Shown here: piece after piece, positions 55,752-64,000 of the stretch
Numbering within the stretch: position 1 is the first letter of the stretch
Layout of the letters: each line of letters begins with the position of its first letter
Origin: Drosophila persimilis
Lineage: Eukaryota; Arthropoda; Insecta; Diptera; Drosophilidae
Direction: 5' to 3'
Length of the DNA stretch: 64,000 nt
Assembly (NCBI RefSeq): GCF_003286085.1
Contig: NW_020825321.1
Span: 3,286,001-3,350,000 of the forward strand
The notes under the pieces: generated by a model
The model's input: the letters and a program-made list of their open reading frames with translations, nothing else
What the model was told of the DNA's origin: nothing
The model's database searches: none
Position numbers and translations under genes: made by a program

Positions 55752-58700
55752 ATGGAGGCAGAAGCTGCCGCTACAATGGCAATGGATGTGCAGCAAGAGA
55801 TTGGTGAGGAAATATCGAGGTGCATTCGGAACTTTAAAAAAGATTCCCATGAACGAAAGCAAATAGCCTCTTATTTTCAAGCCAAAATATCAGCACTCGA
55901 AAATGCGTGGAATCGCTTCAACAAAAACGACTCCAAACTTCGCGATACAGACAAAAACGGATGAATACGTAAAATTCCGTGAAGACTTACGTACAACATG
56001 TAAGCAATACATTACTATTTTTACCGAATGCATTGATAAGCTATCATAGCCATCTAGTGCTCGTGGGGAACTTCAAATCGTCCCTAAAGAAAAGCATGAT
56101 AAACCTCCAGTAGGTCCCAAAGAAAGCGGTCTGATCCAGCAGTCCTCGAAGGATTACAGCAAACTGCTTCCACTATGCTTTCACGACAAAAGACCATAGT
56201 AGAGTCCGTTAAACGCAATTTGAAACAACTTTCAGAGGCGGAAGGACGCACATTAAGCGATTTGATAAAATCACTATGGACTCAAGCACAGGAAGTCCAC
56301 TTCACAATTCATGAGGAAAACGAGGACCCAGTGGAAGGAGGATATGACATGGAATCCTACGTAACACTGGAAAGTAAGGTCCAAAGAGCATTGGCAAAAT
56401 CAGCCACACCAAACACGGATAACGTGCATCTTCCACGCATCAGCATCCCAAAGTTTGATGGGGATCTATTAAAATGGACCCAGTTCTTCGATCTGTTCTC
56501 ATGCATGGTGCATGAGACCAACATGCCTACGGTGAAAAAGATGTGGTATCTTAAAACCACCGTTACCGGCGAGGCAGAAAGATTGATTTGATATATCGAT
56601 CTAAAGGAAGAAAATTATGAAGCCGCTTGGGAAATACTAGTTGACGCATACAACAATCCCAGAGATGTTTCGAACACGGTACTGAACCGTTTCCTCAATC
56701 ACCAAACAATTAATGATGATCCCAAGTCATTAAAAGAGTTGTATATAACAACCATAGAGTCCCTTGCATTATTAAAGGGATTGGGCATCAATATATCTAC
56801 ATGTGATCCGATATTGATTGCCATTATCAGAAACAAACTGGATGTCACAAATAAGGCCTTGTATGAGCAATCATTGGGAAGCTCAAAAGACATTCAGGCG
56901 CTGGATACGATGCTTCAGTTCTTGGAGCAAAGAATTCGAGTTCTAGGAACCAGTAAGAAGCCACCAGCATCAAGGAGAGAGCCAAAAGGCACGACATGTG
57001 CATCAGAAAACACAGGGAGAGCACGAGCACCTTTATGCAAGAAGGCAAGCCATTGGCTCTATGGATGCGAAGAATTTCGCTCCAAATCTCCATCGGAACG
57101 ACTAAATTGGGTACAAAAACCAAAAATTTGCGTTAATTGTTTTTAGAACAAATCACAAAACAAACGCATGCCCTGGTCGAAGCTGCTTCAAGTGTGACAA
57201 GAAGCACAACACGATACTACTTTTGGAAACAGCATCAGGCGCAGCTGCAGAATCAAGAGGCCCGACGGTTGGTGCAGCAAGTAAAAATAGTTACAATCTT
57301 CTGGCCACAGCAAAGGTGGCAGTAGAAGCCAACAACGGGCAGGTTGCTAATTTCAGAGCACTGCTAGATTCAGGATCACAAATAAACTTGATCTCTGAAC
57401 GAATGGCATCAATGTTGTCACTCAAACTAAAAGACACAACATTACGGATCGAAGGAATTGGAGGTCAATCAAAGACCAGCAGAGCACGAGTAAATGCGCT
57501 CATGAAATCCCTTCACAATGGTTTATGCAAAGAATTAAAGCTTGCGTATTACCACAGGTAAATCGACATGCTAATCGGAGCCGGGTATTCATTGCTGCTA
57601 CCAGATCAACAGCAGCTAAGGACAGGAGGCCCGTTGCTACAAAGCACGAAACTGGGATGGATTGTGGCAGGAAAAGTCAAATCTTTCCACAATTCCTCAC
57701 CCATTTGTGCAACGGGAGTAAACGAGTTCATGGAAAGAATTTGGACTCTGGACAATCTAGAGACGGAAGACAAACCACGCACTTCAGTGGAAGCACGGTG
57801 TGACGCTCATTTTATAGAAAATCTTCAGACAGCTTCAGACGGCCGTTTTATTGTAAAGCTCCCATTTTCCGAACACCCTTCAGCCCTGGGGGAGTCGTTG
57901 TAAACCGCAACAAAAAGATTCCTAGCGTTGGAGCGGCGAAGCTCAACAGAAACTTGGAAGAGTTATGTGGACTTCATGGAAGAGTATGAAGGACTAGGAC
58001 ATATGAAGATTGTGCCAGCATCAAAAGTTCCCAAAAGGCACTACTTCATTCCACATCATTGTATACTCAAACCTGTGAGCACCACCACAAATCTTCGGGT
58101 AATATTCGATGCCTCATGCAAATCAACAAGCGGGAAATCTTTGAACGACATTCTGCAGGCTGGACCCACCGTCCAGAGCGAACTTATGTCCACTCTGCTT
58201 CGATTTCGAATTCATAAGTACGTATTCACAGCGGACATAGAAAAGATGTACCGGCAAGTGTGGATGAATCCGGAGGATCAATTCCATGAGATGATAGTCT
58301 GGAGAAACAATCCATCTGAAGAGATCAGGTACTATCGCCTGAAAACAGTAACATATGGGACAACAGCTGCTTCGTTCCTAGGAACGAAATGTCTGGATCA
58401 TTTGGCAATACAATACAAAGACAGACTACCAGTAGGATCAACAACATTAAAAACCGATTTCTATGTTGACGACTGTCTAACTGGAGCAAACACTATTCCA
58501 GACGCAATTCATGTTCGACAAGAACTAAATAAGATATTGCTACAGTCCGGATTCAAATTGCGCAAGTGGTGCTCCAACAATGAGCAACTTCTCCCAGGAA
58601 TCCCCAAAGAGGATATTGTAACCGATGTAAAACTAGGAGAGACACTAGAGCACTACAGCGTGAAAACTCTGGGTCTCATCTGGATGCCGAAGAAGGATAC

Positions 58701-59042
58701 ATTGTGTGGACGAACACAGAAAAGCCAGGCTACACGCATCACCAAACGGGTGGTATGTTCCGAACTGGCCCAAATCTTTGACTAGGACTAGGACTCTTTG
58801 CACCGGTGGTAGTAAAGGCAAAAATCTTCATGCAACAACTTTGGGAGCTCAAACTGGATTGGGATGACGAATTACCATTACAACACCAAACCGAATGGAA
58901 AGAATACCGGGACGACTTACAAACATTGAACAAAATGCAAATTCCCCGGCATATCTACGATGGTAAAATTCCAGTTACCCAAGAACCCCATACGTTTGTA
59001 GATGCATCAGAACGAGCATATGGCGCAGCAGTATATGTTGCG
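55752..59042 (+). pseudogene. BEL/Pao gag-pol, copy D, frameshifted, cut inside RNase H
   Basis: Gag begins at the ATG at 55752 (MEAEAAATMAMDV), whose ATAT context is the errantivirus target. DUF1759-type gag follows in pieces (56175-56591, ISIPKFDGDLLKWTQFFDLF; then 56739-57146), broken by stops near 55962, 56589 and 57144. The cysteine cluster (CKKASHWLYGC, ICVNCF) is split by a frameshift at about 57146. Protease DUF1758 is in 57223-57561 (LLDSGSQINLISERM). The RT frame 57928-58785 has ADIEKMYRQVWM and YVDDCLTGAN, with motifs intact; another break follows near 58786, and RNase H reads FVDASERAYGAAVYVA up to 59042, where the next BEL element is inserted. The rest should lie right of the window. 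Confidence 0.88.
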
Positions 59043-59346
59043 TGACCTTCCATCCATGGCCACAATTATTAGTTATTGATCTGAATTATGAAGTCTAGTG
59101 TAAGTTAGGCTAGGGCAAAGCGGGAGCGCAATAAAAGCTCGCTCTCTCGCTCTTGGCGAATTCGCCCCGCTTTGCCACCGTAGGATAGCTAGAGTAAGAG
59201 ATTTGAATTGTGAAGAAAATATAGTTGTTCGCCAACCTTGAATTAGATCGAGCGTATCAAGTTTTTCGCCCCGCCAAATAAATAATTTAAATTACAGCCA
59301 CCCAAAGTTTTCGGTAATTGATTAGAAAAACTCTTCTAATTTTTCA
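59043..59346 (+). repeat. BEL/Pao 5' LTR (copy E)
   Basis: Inferred from TGACCTTCCATCC at the start and CTAATTTTTCA at the end (304 bp). The sequence TGGCGCCCCCGGGTGG right after it reads like a tRNA primer site. The LTR holds a GC-rich imperfect hairpin (GGGCAAAGCGGGAGCGC against GCCCCGCTTTGCC). The interrupted RNase H codons of copy D end just before it, and TTGCG (59038-59042) would be the target duplication. Confidence 0.65.
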
Positions 59347-60130
59347 TGGCGCCCCCGGGTGGACTGTAAAGTGAATTATAGGCAACAACAATAAGTGACA
59401 GTGACACAAGAAATTGCAGTATACATATGCAAACATATTCGTTGCCCGCGTCGTGTGTGTGTGCAATCGGCAATCAATTTGTAAAATATCATCGCGTCGG
59501 TCGCGCCAACAATAATTTTTGTGCAAATTCTGCTACCGCCGAGGGATGCCCTGCGATAAAGACAGGAAAGTAGCAGTTGGATTCAAAGATCCAAAAGAGG
59601 AATCAGAAGTATTTGTGCAGAAAATTGAAGGCTGAGCAAAAGACATTCAGATCTCTCTTTGAGGTGTCTTGTGCTGAAAACATTGCACATCGCCTTCAAT
59701 TCTAGGCACAGACGTATGATATACATATAGTAGAGCTTGATTGCATGCATTTTATTAGTAATTTCATAAATATAACTAAACACATATAAATACATACATA
59801 TCGACACATACAGACATATGTGAACCGCTATTTGGACGCAACAGTTATATGTACATACATACATCTTTCGTTTACTGCAATCACTGTCGCAACCCCCCCC
59901 CCCCCCCTTCCCCCCGCGCTACCCTGTATCTAACGGGTATATTGTTTTCGGCTGTTACTTGCCAAGTGACGCGCTACCCTGTATCTAACGGGTATATTGT
60001 TTTCGGCTGTTACTTGCAACAACTCTTTCCCTTGATTCGTTTCGATTCGTTTTCGATTATCGTTCTCGTTCAAAAATTAAAAAAAAAAAAAAAATAATAA
60101 TAATAATAAATAAATAGAAACACAACCATT
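59347..60130 (+). other. BEL copy E leader, with homopolymers and a 54-bp tandem duplication
   Basis: A leader of about 780 bases without coding evidence. It has a long C run interrupted by TT (about 59892-59916), two tandem copies of a 54-bp unit (59917-59970 and 59971-60017, GCGCTACCCTGTATCTAACG at each start), and an A run followed by (AAT)n at about 60079-60112. A short A/T-rich stretch with ACATACATA repeats is at 59780-59865. Confidence 0.6.
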
Positions 60131-63100
60131 ATGGCAGAAAAAAGTAAACCCACTCTTGAAGACTTAAAGATTAAGCTCAAAAGTAGAGTAAAAAGCATTC
60201 GCCGCTTAGAGGATCGATTAGATCAAGGGTCGATTCCTTTGCAATTACCGGAATTACAATGTAGATTAGATTGTTTGAATGCTTCAATTGAATAGGCTAA
60301 CCATTTGCAGGAGCAAATCGAGGACATAACAGGTGATGATGCATATGCAGCCGAGTTGGAAGAGCTGATAATTGTCACCAAAGAAAAGATAATGTCGCTT
60401 ATCGCCGCCTTTGATGCAGCAAGCGAGACGAAGCCAGTGTCTTCTTCAGCCCCAACTCATGCTAGACTTCCGAAATTGGCATTACCCAAATTTAGTGGTA
60501 AACACTCGGAATTCAAAAATTTCATTAGCCTTTTTGAAAGACAAGTCCATAGCGACAACAGCATACCGGTGATCGAAAAATTTAATCATTTGATTTCGTG
60601 CCTCTCTGATGAAGCATTAGGAACAATAAAGGCGTTCCAAGTCACCGAGGCAAATTATGAAAAGGCCATGGCTGGCCTAAAACGAGTATATGACAACGAT
60701 TATTTGATTTTCACGAATAATATTTCCACATTGTTCAATCTGCCGAGAATGTCGCATCAATCTGCATCATCTCTAAGAACTCTAATCGATACTGTTTCGT
60801 CGATTTACGGATCGTTACTGTCGATCGGAGATGATACAAAAATTTCGAATGCAATGCTCATTCATCTCGTTTTAATCAGAGTCGACCCAGTGACGAAACA
60901 AAAGTGGGATGAACAGCTTACTTATGAGAAGTTGCCGCTTTGGTCCGACTTTGAGAAAGTCTTGAATCGTCGATACCAGCATCTATCTGCTGAAGAATCG
61001 ACCAAGCCAAGGCAAGACAAAGTCATGCCAAGCAAGCAACATAATCGTAGTTCATTTGCTTGTTCTTCCACTTCCACCAACAGTAGAACTCAGCAAACTT
61101 GTAGCTACTGCAATTCAGGAGACCATGTAGTGTCAAATTGCCCTTCATTTTCGCGTCTCTCGGTGATGCAAAGGTTTGAGTTTGATAAGTCGGCATCCCT
61201 ATGCATTAATTGTCTGCGAAAAGGCCACGCTGTTGTAAAATGCAAAGCCAATAAATGTCGAGTGTGCAGCCGCTCACATAATACATTATTGCATCGATAC
61301 ACAGTATCGGCTAATAGTCTCGCGTTGCCACCACCCCAAGAGAGTCCTTCTCCTCCATCAAATCAGAATCAACCTTCCACGTCACATGTTTTGCATGCGA
61401 CATCGTTGGACAGGGTAATTCTGGCTACGTCGATCGTAAGCGTCCGAACTAAGAGCGGTGAACACATTCTGGCCAGAGCTCTGCTCGACTCTGGATCACA
61501 AACAAATTTCATTACCGAGGACCTCGCTAATCGCTTACAGATCCGTAGAGAGGAGTCCTGTATTAACTTGCTTGGAATTGGTGAATCTAATTCTCAAGTA
61601 AAGGATAAAATACACACAGTGGTGAAGTCGCGAATAAATGGTAGTGAGTTCTCCTTTGATTTTTGGATCCTGAAATCAATTTCAGGTTATCACCCTGACC
61701 AGTCAGTGAATGTGACTAACTGGCGAATCCCAGAGAACCTACCACTGGCAGACCCTTATTTCTACAAGCCACAAAGAATAGATATGTTAATTGGAGCAGA
61801 ATCGTTCTTTGAATTATTAGCTGTTGGTCAAATTAAACAAGGTCCTGACTTTCCAACTCTTCAGAAAACCCTTCTTGGTTGGGTTGTGTCGGGAAAATAT
61901 GTTTCCAGGAGTTCTGCTCCTCAAATTACAAACAATTTGAGTTGCAGTGAAGAGTTGCTAGTATCCATCGATAGGACCTTGAAAAAGTTTTGGTCACTGG
62001 AAGAAATGCCATCTACCAAGAAAATTGCCACACCTGAGCACAAGCTATGTGAAGAACACTATCGTAAGACGACTCAGGTACTATCATCAGGTCGGTTCGA
62101 AGTAAGGCTCCCGTTTAAATCAGATCCAAATTGTTTAGGCAACTCCTTTGAGGTTGCGAAACGGCGGTTTTTGTCGCTTGTAAGACGATTGCATCGTGAC
62201 CCTGAGTTGAAGAAAATGTACTTGGAATTCATTAAAGAGTACCTCTCCTTAGGTCATATGTCTCCTACTGACAATACGATTCCTTCTACTCCACACTACG
62301 TAATCCCTCATCAGTGTGTTCTGAGGCCCCAAAGTACGTCTACCAAGCTCCGAGTCGTGTTCGATGCTTCGTCCAAGACGTCCTCACAGGTGGCCTTAAA
62401 TGACATTCTGATGGTGGGACCTACCATTCAAGAGGAATTATACTCGACACTGCTCCGTTTCCGTCTGCACAGGTTTGCCCTGACTGCTGATGTTAAAAAG
62501 ATGTATCGCCAAGTGATGGTGAACGAAGCGGATCGGCAGTTTCAGCTCATAGTGTGGAGAAGAGACCCTTCTGAATCCTTGAGATTATACAAGCTCAACA
62601 CTGTAACCTATGGGACTGGACCAGCCCCATTCTTAGATATCCGGTGTTTGAAAAGGTTGAGTGAGTCTGCGAAGCTCTCATTCCCTAGAGCTGCTAACGT
62701 TATTGGGTCCGACTTTTACGTCGATGACTTGTTGACTGGTGCTGCATGCGTAGAGGAGCTAAGGGCAATTAAGTCCGAAGTGTCTCAGGTTCTTCAGACC
62801 GCAGGGTTTGAGTTGACTAAGTGGTTTTCAAACTCACCCGAGATCAGCGCATCTGAGAGCACAGCCAAACCCATAACAATCTCGGATTCAGAGTCGACAA
62901 AGGCGTTAGGAATCTCATGGTTACCTACCGACGATGCCTTTAAGTTCAAAATTGACAATTCAGTTATGGGTCTCCGAGCGACAAAACCGAACATACTATC
63001 GGTGACATCAAAGTTGTTTGACCCCCTTGGTTTATTAAGTCCTATCGTTATAAAAGGCAAGATCCTATTGCAGGAGCTTTGGCTTAACAAACTAGATTGG

Positions 63101-64000
63101 GATGAGTCGATCCCGCTGCATTTGGAAAGAGCGTGGAATAAGTTGAAAAATACACTATCTCAATTGGAAGACATATCCATATCTCGGTTTGTGTATTCCG
63201 ATCCGATGTCACCGGTTCAAATACATGCCTTTGCTGACGCCTCCATGAGAGCGTATGGAGCGTGCGTCTATATACGTAGCAGAACTGCAGAAGGTTTAAA
63301 AGTATCATTGTTGACTTCGAAATCCAAAGTAGCGCCGCTCAAGACCAAAACGCTCCCAAGGCTTGAGTTATGTGCCGCTCACCTTCTCGCAGATCTCTGT
63401 CAGAGAATCAAGCCCCTATTAAACGTGCCCATTGAACGAGTCATTTATTGGTCGGATTCAGAGGTAACTCTCCATTGGATCCGGTCTCATCCATCGTCGA
63501 TGTCGACTTTCGTTTCAAATAGAGTGGCTGAGATTCAAGAGTGGTCAGATGATGCTACGTGGCGGCATGTACCCACGAAACAGAACCCAGCAGATATTGT
63601 CTCAAGAGGTTGTGACGTCGACGAAATCGGTCAGTCAATTTGGTTCGAAGGACCATCATTTCTGAAAGAGGAAGAAGAAAACTGGCCCAAGAACGCTCAT
63701 TTCGAACACTCCGATGATCTTCAGCTGGAAAAGAGGAAGACTGCGGTCGGGCTGACCGCGGCTGTGCGAAGTTCGGAGCTGTTAGATGTCATCGAGGGTT
63801 TCTCGTCACACCTCAAACTGCTTAGAGTGTTCGTGTATGTGTTCCGCTTTATAAGAAAATGTAAAGACCCAAGCCTAAAATTCGAAAAAACTATCTCACC
63901 GACCGAATACAATGAAGCCTTTTATAAAATTGTCGAAATCGTCCAGCATCACGAGTATCAAGGAGAAATCGAAAAGGTTAGGAAAGGATCTACAATTGGT
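60131..64000 (+). CDS. BEL/Pao gag-pol polyprotein, copy E, nearly intact, cut by the right edge
   Basis: From ATG 60131 one frame is open to the window end (1290 codons) except for a TAG at codon 55 (60293-60295), which looks like a CAG-to-TAG change. Order: coiled N-terminus; DUF1759-type gag (LALPKFSGKHSEFKNF); cysteine cluster from C324 (CSYCNSGDHVVSNC), then C358 (CINCLRKGHAVVKC) and CRVCSRSHNTLLH; protease DUF1758 with LLDSGSQTNF (D453) and GWVVSGK; RT with ADVKKMYRQV and YVDD at about 863-866; RNase H with FADASMRAYG (D1036), LPRLELCAAHLLADL and WSDSE; NPADIVSRG. The integrase lies beyond the edge. The leader and LTR at 59043-60130 belong to it. It makes the particle and replication enzymes of the element. 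Confidence 0.9.

Overview
The window is a solid block of transposable-element DNA of the kind found in Drosophila heterochromatin or a piRNA-cluster-like locus. I recognise no host gene, tRNA, rRNA or CRISPR. The drosophilid assignment rests on the mix of families: BEL/Pao LTR elements, an insect endogenous retrovirus (errantivirus) of the 17.6/297 type, mdg3/blastopia-like and Osvaldo-like Ty3/Gypsy remnants, LOA-clade and CR1/Jockey-type non-LTR elements, and a Helitron helicase scrap. I cannot name the species.

Layout. 1-2330: BEL/Pao pol (minus), running off the left edge. 2331-3410: 3' part of a CR1/Jockey-type non-LTR element (plus). 3591-9540: decayed Osvaldo-like Ty3/Gypsy element (minus) with LTR-like repeats. 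9597-18225: a mosaic of two related BEL/Pao copies (minus), broken by an old errantivirus env/LTR scrap and two LOA fragments (plus). 18240-22740: Helitron helicase scrap and a 21-bp minisatellite that is split in two by a 5'-truncated non-LTR element (minus), which itself holds an 844-bp terminal-inverted-repeat (TIR) element. 23101-34052: an inverted second copy of that non-LTR/TIR composite, later hit by a BEL element with two LTRs (24305-27614) and a full-length LOA element (28253-33775). 34071-37080: a BEL scrap and an mdg3-like pol (minus). 37081-38415: unassigned. 38416-47802: an element with long inverted repeats, whose left repeat was hit by errantivirus copy 1 (38811-45879). 47884-59042: a BEL element hit at its gag start by errantivirus copy 2 (48642-55749) and in its RNase H domain by another BEL element. 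That last element (59043 onward) has an almost uninterrupted gag-pol frame running off the right edge.

Order of events can be read from the nesting. The youngest pieces are errantivirus copy 2 (open gag, pol and env; LTRs that look identical), the BEL element at 59043-64000 (one in-frame stop seen) and the LOA element at 28253-33775 (one probable frameshift at a 14-C run). Errantivirus copy 1 has lost pol and env. The rest is old, frameshifted and deleted.

The structures most worth attention are the inverted duplication around 22105-23100, the minisatellite split by a retrotransposon, the (CCTAA)n tails of the LOA elements, and the long-inverted-repeat element at 38416-47802. I found nothing I would claim as a new functional system.
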